From Prunella strophiata (taxonomy: Eukaryota > Chordata > Aves > Passeriformes > Prunellidae), in contig JAZBQD010000018.1 of NCBI GenBank assembly GCA_036583965.1, positions 68,549,785-68,613,784 on the forward strand: a stretch of DNA of 64,000 nt, given 5' to 3'. The notes under the pieces were generated by a model. It did not search any database and was not told the origin of the DNA. It saw nothing but the letters and a program-made list of their open reading frames with translations. Made by a program: the position numbers and the translations under genes. Position 1 is the first letter of the stretch. The number at the start of each line of letters is the position of its first letter. Below are positions 13,674 to 24,173 of this stretch, one piece after another.

Positions 13674-13840
13674 CTGCACTACTTCTTCAAGAGAGAGATG
13701 CCTCTGCTCCCCTCAGGGCTGCTCCCCCCGAGCCACCAGCACTTGTCCCCAAAGGCCACTCGCTCAGGTGGCCGAGGCAGCACCAGCTCCTGCTTTTTCA
13801 CTGGCTCCAATATTAATCCATCCAGAGCATCTTTGTCCCT
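13674..13840 (-). other. candidate non-coding alternative first exon
   Basis: On the minus strand the sequence ends in CAG|GTGAGT, a consensus splice donor (intron starts at 13673). It lies just downstream of a CpG-richer patch with an inverted CCAAT motif. The minus frames across it contain in-frame stops, so any exon here would be 5' UTR. Translation of such a transcript could start at the ATG inside the exon at 2701-2751. The 5' boundary (transcription start) is not visible; the given upper end is approximate. No cDNA evidence is available, and a lone donor can be fortuitous. Confidence 0.33.
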
Positions 13841-13845
13841 CACTT

Positions 13846-13853
13846 CCAATTGG
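13846..13853. promoter_or_regulatory. palindromic CCAAT box (CCAATTGG) in a GC-rich patch
   Basis: CCAATTGG reads as a CCAAT box on both strands and is followed by gcgagcggcgg, an unusually CpG-dense piece for this part of the window. It sits about 170 bp upstream, on the minus strand, of a perfect splice donor at 13674. That is a plausible promoter layout for an NF-Y bound minus-strand start. Function is inferred. Confidence 0.35.
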
Positions 13854-14130
13854 CGAGCGGCGGATGGGTGGAGTGAGAGCGCGACCCATTAGCTCCCAGA
13901 TGGACACGTCCAGCCCAGCTCTGCCAAGCCCACACCTGGGCAGCACCTCTGCCCATGCCACCCCTGCCCCAGCCAAGGATTTGGGCTGTCTCCTCCTGCA
14001 GCCACCCGGACCCCACCACCTCTCAGAGCTGTTTGCTTCCAAGAGCAAAAATAGAGTAGTTAAAGCGACCCAGCGCTCCGGAGCCGGAGAGTTTTGCTGG
14101 ATGCAGGATGGAGAAAGCTCCTGAGCCTCC

Positions 14131-14267
14131 TTAAAAAAGAAAAAAAAAAAAAAAAAAAAGCTCAGTGCCAGCCAGGCTCAGCTGAAGTGAGAAGATGCTG
14201 TACCTTACAGAGAGAAGTACAGGGAAAGCCAGAGGATGAAAAAAAGGAGGGGGGGGGGGGGGGGGGG
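14131..14267. repeat. poly(A) tract and 19-base poly(G) tract
   Basis: An interrupted A run at about 14131-14159 is followed by a pure G run at 14249-14267, preceded by an A-rich purine stretch. Long pure G runs are rare and prone to length error in assemblies. They can form G-quadruplexes. Confidence 0.9.
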
Positions 14268-15559
14268 AAAAAACCTGCTGCTGAGAGGGAGATAGAGCAA
14301 ATTCCTTAAAGATACAGCTGCCGTGCCTGCCGGGCTCTGCTGGTTCATCCAGCTCAGCTGCACGGCAGCAGCAGTGCAAGGGTTAATGCATGCATGCAGT
14401 GGAATGAGAAACAGGGCAGCAAGTCTGTGCTCCAGCAGCAAGTTGCAGAATTTAGAGCTGAGAGACCTCACCTCATCCGAGGGGACTTAAATCCCAGCCT
14501 GTGTGTGCCCAGTGCTGGACCATGAGGTGCCTAAAAAGCTTTGGAAGGAAGATGCCACATCCTCTCCTCCTGCTCCAGCCTACACTGCTTCACTTTCCTC
14601 ACAATTCCAGATTTTCAGCACAATAAGCCAAGTCTCCTCCAGAGACTTAAACCCCAGAGGAATGGTCTAAGCTGGCCAAACAAACAACAACAAAAAACAA
14701 CAACAAACCTCCCCAAAGCAACATCAACTCAGAAAAGGCAGAACCCTAAAAGAATAAGACAGAAATAAAGAGCAAATTATCCAAACGCTGGCAAGGCTGG
14801 GTCACTCCCCCTACTACAGCAACTCTGACAATCGCTGTGACTTCAGTAAAAAAAATTCCCAGTGATGATATTTACCAGGAGGCAGCAAACACTTCCCAGA
14901 GCAAGGCAAGGGGAGGCAGCACCCGGCTGGGGAAGGGGCATCCCTTTAGCAGAGGCAGCCATGAGCCCCCATCCCCTGGCCCTGCCACAGGCTCGTTTCC
15001 GCCGCACAGAGCCTCAGGCAAAATGTGTTTTTAAACACCTCCCACGCCTTTTCTCTGCCGAGACTGCTCAGCCAGTCTCCTCCATTTTTTTTTTTTTTTT
15101 CCTCCCTTGCCATGCCACCTGACGAGCTTTTCCAGGTAAGGCACATCACAGACTGGCAATAAGATGCTAAGGAGGTAAAGCGTGGTTCAGGAAGTGTTCA
15201 AGGGTGGAAGAGACCCCTGCAGGTCCCCTGTTCCACTCCTTGCTTCACCTTTAAACAGAAATCAGGACAACACCTCACCCAAGCCAGACATCTTCCCCAA
15301 AAAAAGTTTAATAAGAAGTTGAGACTCCCATCCTTAGGATCAGCACTTACAGAGCTCAGCCCCTAAACCAGCAGGATTCACCAAGCTCCCCACATTACAT
15401 TGAAGCAAGACCTGAACCAAGCTGGAATTTTTAAGGTACCTCCTCATAGTGAGACAAACCTGCATAAACATCTTCAAACCTTCCTCTATCCCCACACCTG
15501 ATACCTTCACTAACAGTTCAGAGGATACCTGGCAGCATCACAGCCCCAAAGGTGAACCG
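14268..15559. other. no recognisable gene
   Basis: Unique sequence with CAA-rich and T-rich tracts (14680-14710; 15086-15101). A plus-strand donor-like CAG|GTAAGG at about 15132-15138 is preceded by a short open stretch. It has no upstream acceptor or promoter, so I do not call an exon. Confidence 0.4.
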
Positions 15560-16130
15560 AGCCCGCTGAGCCTCCAGCAGGTATTTCAGGTTTCACGCGG
15601 TGCCGGATCCATTTCAGCAAGCAAACAAGCTCAGGAAACAAAAGACTGGCTCAGATCAGTTTCTATTTTTAATTTTTTTCCACACTGAGGCTGTTTATCA
15701 GCTCCCCCCAGGTGTAGCAAGGACCAGAGCTGCTCCTTGGTGGAGACACCAGCAGGACCACGAGAGCATCACCACAACCACACCAACCCATCCTCCAAGT
15801 CCCACCTGCGCTGCCTCTCCACCACCACCTCCAGAACCTCCTCAAACCCCACCGGGCTGCTCCGCCGCCCTGTCCCAACCCTTCCAAGCCCTGCTCACGC
15901 ACCGTCCACCGGCCTGCTCCACCTCTGGGGCACCAAACGCTGCGGCCACGGGGCCAAATCCTGGGAAGAGGCAGCGCTGGCCCCGAACTGGCCGTAGGGC
16001 GAGCGCAGGAAGGTGAGCCGGGGGTAGCAGAAGGACGCGGGCTCCATCAGCACGGAGAAGAGAGGAGAGCCAGGCACGAAGCAAACCGCGTCTCCCTTCG
16101 CCTCCTGCAGCGCGTACTGTTGGGACATGC
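15560..16130. promoter_or_regulatory. CpG-rich patch, possible second promoter
   Basis: CpG dinucleotides are clearly denser here than in the flanks (for example cacgcggtgccgg, ctgctccgccgccc, cacgcaccgtcc, aaggacgcgggc and gcagcgcgtac). The patch includes the candidate exon at 15903-16128. It is smaller and less dense than the island at 20.1-21.5 kb. It could equally be a GC-rich coding exon rather than a promoter. Confidence 0.4.
15903..16128 (-). CDS. candidate alternative first coding exon, unidentified protein
   Basis: The minus strand opens with ATG at 16128 (MSQQYALQEAKGD...). It stays open for 75 codons to ...WSRPVD, then reaches a donor G|GTGCGTGAG with the intron from 15902, leaving phase 1. 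Codon third positions are strongly G/C-rich, particularly in the first 60 codons (segments such as VCFVPGSPLFSVL and SFCYPRLTFLRSPYGQFG). The other frames give low-complexity Leu/Ala/Arg strings. Phase 1 matches the candidate exon at 2701-2751. No domain or family is recognised. The 5' side lacks a clear acceptor, so a first exon is favoured. It may still be a fortuitous open frame in GC-rich DNA. Confidence 0.38.
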
Positions 16131-16758
16131 AGTCTCAAGAGCCTTCTCCCAGAGAAGTTCCTTTTTTTCCCCCAAGGTGCAAAAAAAAAACCAAAAAAAA
16201 AAAAGAGTAATAAAAGGAACCCCAAAGGCGCTGGAGCAGCCCTGCTGCTGCTGTCAGAGCCCAGCAGAGCACACTGGCAAGGCAGCGTCTCCAGCCTGTA
16301 TTTAAACGCCCCTCTCAGAAAGCAGAGATGCAGCACAGGAAGAGACAAATTCCAGCTCTGCGTCGGGCTGATAAGCCAGGTTTATAATATTCAAGAAGTA
16401 TTGGCATTACTACAGTTCCTCCCTCCCCTCCCCACCACCAACTCCTCCCGCAACGAATATCTTGTGCAGGAGCTTGTTGTGCACAATAAGCAAAAAAAAA
16501 AAAAAAAAAAAAAAAAAAGCCCAATCCCTAAAAAAAAAAAAAAAAAATAGAAAAATCAGCCTGTTCCGGTGGGAACAGCCAACACGTTGAATAAAACAAA
16601 CACACGCGTGTTAAGCCCTGGGGACGCAATTAGGCTCGGCTCAGGGGGAAGAGGCGTTTAACTCCTGTGAAAGGAGATGGCAGCAGGCAAGAGGAAAAGG
16701 AGAATCAACCTGGTGCCCTTCACTGTGTGCTGTGGGGTGCCTTGTCCCAGGGAGTGAG
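16131..16758. other. no recognisable gene; A-rich simple tracts
   Basis: Contains interrupted A runs at about 16179-16204, 16493-16518 and 16529-16547. The rest is unique sequence without supported exons. Confidence 0.5.
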
Positions 16759-17790
16759 CACTGCAGGGTGCCAGCACCTGCCCCAGCACCAGGAGGGGAG
16801 GAAGGTCACCTCATCCTCCTCCCAATTTGCCCTGTCCTCCTCATTTCCACTCCTGAGCCCCTCTCCGTGGGTAACAGCCAGCAACAACTCCACCTCCACT
16901 GTTTGCCCAGCTGAACACCTTGAGACAAAGGTTGCCCAGCTGAGATCTTCTCTCCACCAGCTTCAAAGCTCAGTTTTCCCCACCACAGCCCCCATTCAGC
17001 ACTGCTGGCATCCATCCCACCATGGCACAGCTGCCACAGCCCCAGCAGCCTTTCTCCTGCCATTTCCATCAGCTTCTTCAAACTTGGGGAACCTGGGCAC
17101 TGCAGGGTGCCAGCACCTGCCCCAGCACCAGGAGGGGAGGAAGGTCACCTCATCCTCCTCCCAAGCTGCCCTGTCCTCCTCATTTCCACTCCTGAGCCCC
17201 TCTCAGTGGGTAACAGCCAGCAACAACTCCACCTCCACTGTTTGCCCAGCTGAGCACCTTGAGACAAAGGTTGCCCAGCTGAGATCTTCTCTCCACCAGC
17301 TTCAAATCTTAGTTTTCCCCACCACAGCCCCCATTCAGCACTGCTGGCATCCATCCCACCATGGCACAGCTGCCACAGCCCCACCAGCCTTTCTCCTGTA
17401 ACTTCCATCAGTTCCTTCAAACCTGGGGAACCTGGGCACTGCAGGGTGCCAGCACCTGCCCCAGCACCAGGAGGGGAGGAAGGTCACCTCATCCTCCTCC
17501 CAATTTGCCCTGTCCTCCTCATGTCCACTCCTGAGCCCCTCTCAGTGGGTAACAGCCAGCAACAACTCCACCTCCACTGTTTGCCCAGCTGAACACCTTG
17601 AGACAAAGGTTGCTCAGCTCTGAGCATTGACCAGCTGAGATCTTCTCTCCACCAGCTTCAAATCTTAGTTTTCCCCACCACAGCCCCCATTCAGCACTGC
17701 TGGCATCCATCCCACCATGGCACAGCTGCCACAGCCCCACCAGCCTTTCTCCTGCCACTTCCATCAGCTTCTTCAAACCTGGGGAACTCC
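16759..17790. repeat. 339-bp tandem repeat, three copies
   Basis: The landmark 'ctgcagggtgccagcacctg' recurs at 16761, 17100 and 17439, an exact 339-bp period. Copies are almost identical (a few substitutions). The third copy carries an extra ~17 bp around 17615-17632 (ctctgagcattgacc). Each copy contains the same minus-strand open frame of about 90 codons, which is therefore a by-product of the repeat. I do not recognise the unit as a known element. Confidence 0.95.
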
Positions 17791-18906
17791 AAAGGACACG
17801 TGGGGAAGAAAAGTCCTCACCCAACAGCAGCATGAAGTGTAACCCACTCCAGTGCCTCGGTTTTCATGTTTTTCCTCCCCATTTTCTTGCACTTTCTCAG
17901 CAAATCTCTGAGGATTGGCACTCCTCTTGCTCTGCTCCCTACCCAAATCTCATCAGATTCCCTACCCAAGCCCAGAGCTCACAGAACCTCCTTCAGCAGC
18001 AGAGGCAGAGTGAAGCCCTCAGTCCTGCTGGTTTTAATTGGGAGTCAGAGCCAGGAATGAATTTAGAAAGAGGGAGTAGAAAAACCCATGGAGCTTTGAG
18101 TGACACCAAAGCCCTTTGATGGCACAGCCAGCACTGACAGATGCAGGAGCCCTCAGTGCTGTGCTCTGGGCCAGCGTGTCACCGTGCTCTGCAAAGAGCT
18201 TTGTGAGCTCAGCCCACAGCAGAGTTAGGAAGTTTTATTTCCATTAAAAAAGAGGGAGAAAAAAAATAAAATTATATTTTCAGCATCGCCAGGTCCCAGC
18301 ACAAACTCCTGAAGGAGCTGCTCTGCAAACTGCACAATCACACGACACTGCTCAGACTCGAGTAAGGATGAACTTTTGGAGGAATTGCCTTGGCATTCCT
18401 GGTTTTTAACCCCACTGCATCCTTCCCAGCAGATTCCCCACCCAGCTTGGATGGGAACAGCAAAGGGAGCTAGCTGGGATTTAACCTGTGCTGGATGTCT
18501 TGGCAAGGATTTGCATATTTAGAGGGTAGGTAACAGCTCCACGATGATGATGAGTTAAAATTCAGTGTCCTGAGTTTTGTTTACTCCCAGGGCAATCCTA
18601 CAAGGATTCCTACAAGGTTCCAAGGAACCAGGACTTCTCCAGAAGTGGGGTCACATTAGCAGGAGGTAACTCAAGTGCCACCCAGCCTACTGAAACAGAA
18701 AGGTTCTGGGAACCCTGTGGCTTGCCAGAGACACCTGAATCACAGCACAGTATTAGAACTGCTCAGAAAAAAAACCCCAAACAAGCAGCTTTCCACAGAA
18801 AATGTGATTTAACACCCGTCCTTAGGCATAAAGTACCTATGCAGAGCATCAGTGCAGCTCTGGGAGGACAGAATTGGAGGTTTTAGTCTTATACAGGCAA
18901 ATAAAA
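17791..18906. other. no recognisable gene
   Basis: Unique sequence; no exon with paired splice signals and no repeat recognised apart from an A-rich tract at about 18256-18270. Confidence 0.4.
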
Positions 18907-19118
18907 CAGCACCAGGCTAAGCTGGGTAATTCCAGACTAAAATCCAACTTTGCAACTAAAACCTGACCTTGAGCCTAACCCTTACCTCAGCTGCCTCCTG
19001 CACGAAAGAACAAACCAAACAAATTGAACAGCACCAGGCTAAGTCTGATAATTCTGGATTAAATTCCAGCTCTGAAGCTAAAATCTGACCCTAACTCTTA
19101 CCTCAGCTCCCTTCTGCT
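18907..19118. repeat. diverged tandem duplication, about 122-bp period
   Basis: The block starting cagcaccaggctaagc (18907) is repeated from 19029 (cagcaccaggctaagtc). It continues through related 'aattccagactaaaatcca/aattctggattaaattcca' and ending '...cttacctcagct'. Copies differ at many positions, so this duplication is old. Confidence 0.75.
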
Positions 19119-19889
19119 GAAATATCCAACTTCTCACTGACACTTTCCTTTAAGCCAGCGCAGAAAGCTTCCCTTGCGGATCCTTTCCCTTTGAAACCCA
19201 AGACATCTTTGTTTTCACACTGACTCAACACAAAAATAAAGCTTGTTTTAATAAATGTTTACAGCCTCAAATGATTTACTACAGCTTTACTAGAAGTCAA
19301 GCCACTCTGAGCTTACACACAGATATCTTATGCCACCGGGTGGGTCAAGCGAGGGCTCCGCTCTAAAAACCCCAACCCTTCTTTTTATCTGCATTTATTT
19401 AAACAAGCTGAAGCATTCAAATTGCCAAGGAACAACAGGAGAGCCGGAGGGGAACTTCCTCTGCGGTCCATCATTCTAAAGGAGCACCAACTGTACAAAA
19501 GCCACAGATATTTCAAAACTGGAGGGCTCTGGCTGAGATGGATGAGCCAACAAATCCCGATTATAGCCGGGAAGCGGCGACGCACGGCTCGCAAGGGGGG
19601 CAGCAATGACTGAGGTTGCTGTGCAGACAGGACTTCAAAGTGCTTGCCTCTCCAAAAAAAACCCAAAAAAAGTAGCCACAAACCCCACAAGAGTAACCCA
19701 GGTGAGGCACAGCTGGATTTACTCAATCCTGGGTCCAGCGGTTTATGCCGTGCTCCAGCACTTTGAGGGGCAGGGATTTGGCACAGGAGGGACAAGGCTG
19801 TGCTCACACCTAGAGACAATCCAGGAGAAATCCTGCAAGCACTGAAACAACTCGGGGGAAAGGGGAAAATTGCAAATTTGCAAAGTGCA

Positions 19890-20038
19890 AATCTGCTCAT
19901 CCCTGGATCCCTGGAAGTGCCCAAGGCCAGGCTGGACAGGGCTTGGAGCAACCTGGGATAGCAAAAGGTGTCCCTGCACATGAAATGAGATGGACTTTAA
20001 GGTCTTTCCAAGCCAAACCTTTCCATGATTTTCTATTC
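19890..20038 (+). mobile_element. CR1 LINE 3'-end fragment, sense
   Basis: Runs from 'catccctggatccctggaag' and 'caaggccaggctggacaggg' to 'actttaaggtctttccaag' and 'tttccatgattttct'. It is a canonical plus-orientation CR1 3' end of about 150 bp. Confidence 0.88.
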
Positions 20039-21063
20039 CTGCAGCACCGCCAGGTCTCAAGAATGACAATACGGACATTAAAAAGCAGCAGAGCCGAGCT
20101 CTAAGGCAGAACATCAGCTCTAAACGAAAACTTTTCCATTAAAGCGGAGCGGGCAAAGCTCCGGAGGCACAAACCCTCCCCGAGCACCGATCCACACGAG
20201 AGGTGCGGGGACAGCACGGGTGACAAAGCTGCTGTGCCACCTACAGTCACTTGTGGTCCAGCACAGAAGCCAGTCCCTGCAGGACTGTCACTGCAGGCAG
20301 AGTCCCCCAGCGCTGCCGCGGCCATGCCGGCGAAGGAAGCGCTTCCTCCGCAAGGCAGCGGGGACACACCGCACAAAATAACTCGCAAAGTTCACCCCCA
20401 ACCAGAAAGCCAATTCCCAAGTGCATTCAAACCCCTCCTCCCCCCACCCAGCATTTTTAATTAACTCCTTGCTGGGGGGGTCTTTCCCAGCACGCCCAAC
20501 TCTTCGCATTAAAGTTTCACTTTTTCTACTTTTTCTTTCCTCCCCCCCACCCCTTCCTTTTTATTGCGGTTTTTGCACCAACGCGAAGTCAGGCAACCTC
20601 ATCCGCTCAGCAGAGCTGAGCAGCACGCCGTGCCCTCCGCCCCGTGCTGGGTGCAAACGAGCAAAAGTAAAAATGGGGCATAAAACACCCCCAGAACAAC
20701 CAAGGCACGAAATTTCCATCGCTCCTTTTGCCCCCTCCCCGGCTCCTCCTGTCCCACCGCATCCCCGGCGCTGGAACATCCCGCTCTGCCCAAGCAGCTC
20801 AACTTTAGAGGTGTCACCAACAGAAAAAAAAATAATAAATAATAAACCCACCAAACAAACAAGGCAAAACCCCTTCAAGCAGCGATGCAAAGCGAAGGGT
20901 TTTTTTCACCCCCAACCCCAAGGGGGAAAACCAACACACATCCCCCCAGCTCCGAACCCACCGCGACCCCCGCGCTGGTGCAACAAGCACAAGGCGGGGT
21001 GGCAAGCGGGGTGGCAGGGGGACAGCCCGGTGTCCCCGAGCCCCCCAAAGCTCTGTCCCTCAC

Positions 21064-21115
21064 CGCAGGGCTGGAGGTGGAAGAGCCGCCGGGCTGCCAT
21101 GGCCGCGCCGCTCAT
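21064..21115 (-). CDS. candidate first coding exon of an unidentified minus-strand gene
   Basis: Inside the CpG island the minus strand shows ATG at 21115 and a second ATG at 21100 in a strong context (GGCCATGG). It encodes MSGAAMAARRLFHLQPC. It then reaches a donor G|GTGAGG with the intron starting at 21063, 52 nt after the ATG, leaving phase 1. That phase fits the exon at 2701-2751, giving ...LQPC-E-SPPAAMSRNG.... The N terminus is Ala/Arg-rich and lacks acidic residues, which would suit a mitochondrial presequence; this is inference. The frame is also open upstream of the chosen ATG, but that part is low-complexity. I cannot name the gene. Confidence 0.48.
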
Positions 21116-21129
21116 CCCGTCCGCACCAT
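21112..21129 (-). promoter_or_regulatory. possible upstream ORF overlapping the start codon
   Basis: On the minus strand an ATG with G at -3 and G at +4 (21129-21127) opens a five-codon frame, MVRTG. Its TGA stop (21114-21112) overlaps the candidate start codon in the motif ATGA. If the transcript starts upstream, this short frame could tune translation by termination-reinitiation. It depends on the first-exon call being right. Confidence 0.35.
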
Positions 21130-21180
21130 CGCCGCGCCTTCGCCTGCCCCGACGGGGGAGGGGGGAGACGTCTTTATTTA

Positions 21181-21325
21181 TTTTCCCCCGCCGAAAATAA
21201 ATAAATAAACTAGGGGAAGAAAAAAAAAAAATTGGAGAGAGAGAGAGAGCTGGGTTTTCAACCACCAATTAAAAAAAAAAAAAAAAAAAAAAGTAATGAT
21301 AATAGTAATAAAAAAAAAAAAAAAG
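21181..21325. repeat. simple-repeat cluster: (TAAA), (GA) and A runs
   Basis: (aaat)n at 21194-21209, (ga)n at 21235-21249, and A runs at about 21269-21292 and 21310-21324 are packed just upstream (minus sense) of the candidate first exon, inside the CpG island. Confidence 0.9.
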
Positions 21326-21477
21326 CTGGAGAAAGTCCCGAGTGAGGAGCGCGGCTGGAAGGGGAAGGGACAGGCGGTGTCACAGCCGGCCGGGTCCTAA
21401 AGCCCGCCCGCGGCCCCAGAGGGGACAGCGACACCGCCAAGGCGGCTCCTTCCCCCAGACCCCCCTCCGGGAGCCTT

Positions 21478-23230
21478 TTTTATATAATATATTGAATTAT
21501 ATACAGAATTTTATATATATACAGAATTTTTATATAATATATTGAATTATATACAGAATTTTATATATATACAGAACATATACAGAATTTTTATATAATA
21601 TATTGAATTCTATACAGAATTTTATATATATACAGAATTTTCTATATAATATATTGAATTCTATACAGAATTTTATATATATACAGAGTATATACAGAAT
21701 TTTTATATAATATATTGAATTATATACAGAATTTTATATATGTGCAGAATATATACAGAATTTTTATATAATATATGAATTATATACAGAATTTTATATA
21801 TATACAGAATTTTATATATATACAGAATTTTTATATCATATATTGAATTATATACAGAATTTTATATATATACAGAATATATACAGAATTTTTATATCAT
21901 ATATTGAATTATATACAGAATTTTATATATGTGCAGAATATATACAGGATTTTTTATATAATATATGAATTATATACAGAATTTTATATATGTGCAGAAT
22001 ATATACAGAATTTTATATAATATATTGAATTATATACAGAATTTTATATATATACAGATTTTTATATAATATATTGAATATATACAGAATTTTTATATAT
22101 ATACAGAGTATATACAGAATTTTATATAATATATTGAATTATATACAGAATTTTATATATGTGCAGAATATATACAGAATTTTATATATATATTGAATTA
22201 TATACAGAATTTTATATATATGCAGAATATATACAGATTTTTATATAATATATGAATTATATACAGAATTTTATATATGTGCAGAATATATACAGAATTT
22301 TTATATATATATTGAATTATATACAGAATTTTATATATGTGCAGAATATATACAGAATTTTTATATAATATATTGAATATATACAGAATTTTATATATGT
22401 GCAGAATATATACAGAATTTTTATATCATATATTGAATTATATACAGAATTTTATATATATACAGAATTTTATATATATGCAGAATATATACAGGATTTT
22501 TTATATAATATATTGAATTAATACAGAATTTTATATATGTGCAGAATATATACAGAATTTTATATATATATTGAATTATATACAGAATTTTATATATATA
22601 CAGAATTTTTATATAATATATGAATTATATACAGAATTTTATATATATACAGAGTATATACAGAATTTTATATAATATATGAATTATATACAGAATTTTA
22701 TATATATACAGAATTTTTATATAATATATTGAATTATATACAGAATTTTATATATGTGCAGAATATATACAGAATTTTATATAATATATTGAATTATATA
22801 CAGAATTTTATATATGTGCAGAATATATACAGAATTTTATATATATATTGAATTATATACAGAATTTTATATATGTGCAGAATATATACAGAATTTTTTA
22901 TTATAATATATTGAATTATATACAGAATTTTATATATGTGCAGAATATATACAGAATTTTTTATATCATATATTGAATTATATACAGAATTTTATATATA
23001 TGCAGAATATATACAGGATTTTTTATATAATATATTGAATTATATACAGAATTTTATATATATACAGAATTTTATATATATACAGAATTTTTTATATCAT
23101 ATATTGAATTATATACGAATTTTATATATATGCAGAATATATACAGAATTTTATATAATATATTGAATTATATACAGGAATTTTATATATATGCAGAATA
23201 TATACAGAATTTTTTATATAATATATTGCA
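21478..23230. repeat. AT-rich satellite array, about 1.75 kb
   Basis: A continuous array built from the motifs 'tatacagaattttatatata', 'gtgcagaatatatacagaa' and 'ttatataatatattgaatta'. They recombine into higher-order units of roughly 45-65 bp. Variants (tatatgtgcag versus tatatatacag; ataatata versus atcatata) alternate irregularly. There are no CpGs. It abuts a CpG island on the left and a truncated CR1 on the right. Open frames inside it are repeat artefacts. Confidence 0.96.
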
Positions 23231-23520
23231 TTAGGAGGGACCTCAAAATCATCCAGTCCTACCTTGTGCCATGGGCAGGGACACCTTCCACTAGCCCAGG
23301 TGGCTCCAAGCCCCATCCAGCCTGGCCTTGGGATCCAGGGGCAGCCACAGCTTCTCTGGGCACCCTGTGCCAGGGCTCAGCACCCTCTTTCTTATTGAAA
23401 AAATCCTCATTGAAAAAATGCTTGTTGAAAAAATCCTTAATTCGTATCTATGTGGACATGTATCCTTCAGGTTAAAACCATCCCCCCTTGTTCCAACACG
23501 ACCAGGCCCTGGATTGAGGC
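23231..23520 (-). mobile_element. CR1 LINE 3' fragment, antisense, fused to the satellite
   Basis: Starts abruptly with 'ggagggacctcaaaatcatc' directly after the last satellite unit. It runs through 'gcagggacaccttccactag', 'cagcctggccttgggatcc' and 'cctgtgccagggctcagcac' to 'ccccttgttccaacacgacc'. The terminal CR1 tail expected to the left is missing and the satellite sits in its place. A small local repeat (ttgaaaaaatcc / ttgaaaaaatgc) lies at 23396-23432. Confidence 0.88.
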
Positions 23521-24016
23521 TCTTCCCTTCAATGAAAAATGAAATCTGTATTCACTTTTCCAGGGATGCAAGGCGCTGGAAGCATTAGCAGAGGATAATG
23601 TTCATCACTTCAGAGCAGGGGAAAAGCACAGCACTGACAAATCTTGCTTCTCCCATCTGGTGTGCTCATGGACACCGTGGGGTCCCATCATCCAGACTGG
23701 TTTTCTCTTGCCACTTCAAAATTCCTCTGAAATAACCTGGCACAGGCATTTTGAGTTGAAACCAACCAGCTGGGGTCAAAATAAATCCTTGGGGCACAGC
23801 ACAGCGAGGGAGCTTGAGGTTCTTTACCAAACCAAGCAGCAACAACAAAGTTTGAAAAGCAGGGGCAGAAAAAGGCAACCAGCAGCCTTTTGCTTTAGGA
23901 AAAACTGGGCACATTTAAGTTCTTATCCCATAAAGATTGTACTGGGACTGTTTTGTTCTCCATTTCTTGATTTTTCTTTCCTCCAGAAGGATCTCAGCTG
24001 ACCCAGCTACAGCAAT

Positions 24017-24173
24017 TTGGGAATCCTGGAATGGTTTGGGTTGGAAGGGTCCTTAAAGACCATCCAGTCCCACCCCACTTGACATGGGCAGGGACACCTT
24101 CCACTAGCCCAGGGTGCTCCAAACCCCATCCAAGCCTGGCCTTGGACACTTCCAGGGATCCAGGGGCATTCAC
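24017..24173 (-). mobile_element. CR1 LINE 3'-end fragment, antisense
   Basis: 'ggaatcctggaatggtttgg', 'ccttaaagaccatccagtcc' and 'cagggacaccttccactagc' through 'acacttccagggatccagg' form a standard reverse-complement CR1 3' end. Confidence 0.9.

Larger units (their letters stand above)
20080..21480. promoter_or_regulatory. CpG island, probable gene promoter
   Basis: This is the longest CpG-dense stretch of the window. Clusters lie at 20130-20360 (gcggagcggg, cgctgccgcggccatgccgg), 20560-20650, 20740-20990, 21080-21160 and 21340-21480. It contains the candidate minus-strand first exon and abrupt simple repeats (TAAA, GA, A runs at 21180-21325). It ends sharply at the AT-rich satellite at 21.48 kb. 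CpG islands of this kind usually mark vertebrate promoters. I infer a minus-strand start near 21.15-21.35 kb. Confidence 0.72.

Noticed and set aside
15111..15140. Plus-strand start and donor MPPDELFQ|GTAAGG
   Set aside because: Only eight codons after a T tract, with no CpG promoter at that point and no downstream partner exon found.
20421..21200. 259-codon plus-strand open frame across the CpG island
   Set aside because: Pro/Ser/Lys-rich translation of CpG-island and C-run sequence, ending in simple repeats. The opposite strand has the better start and donor.
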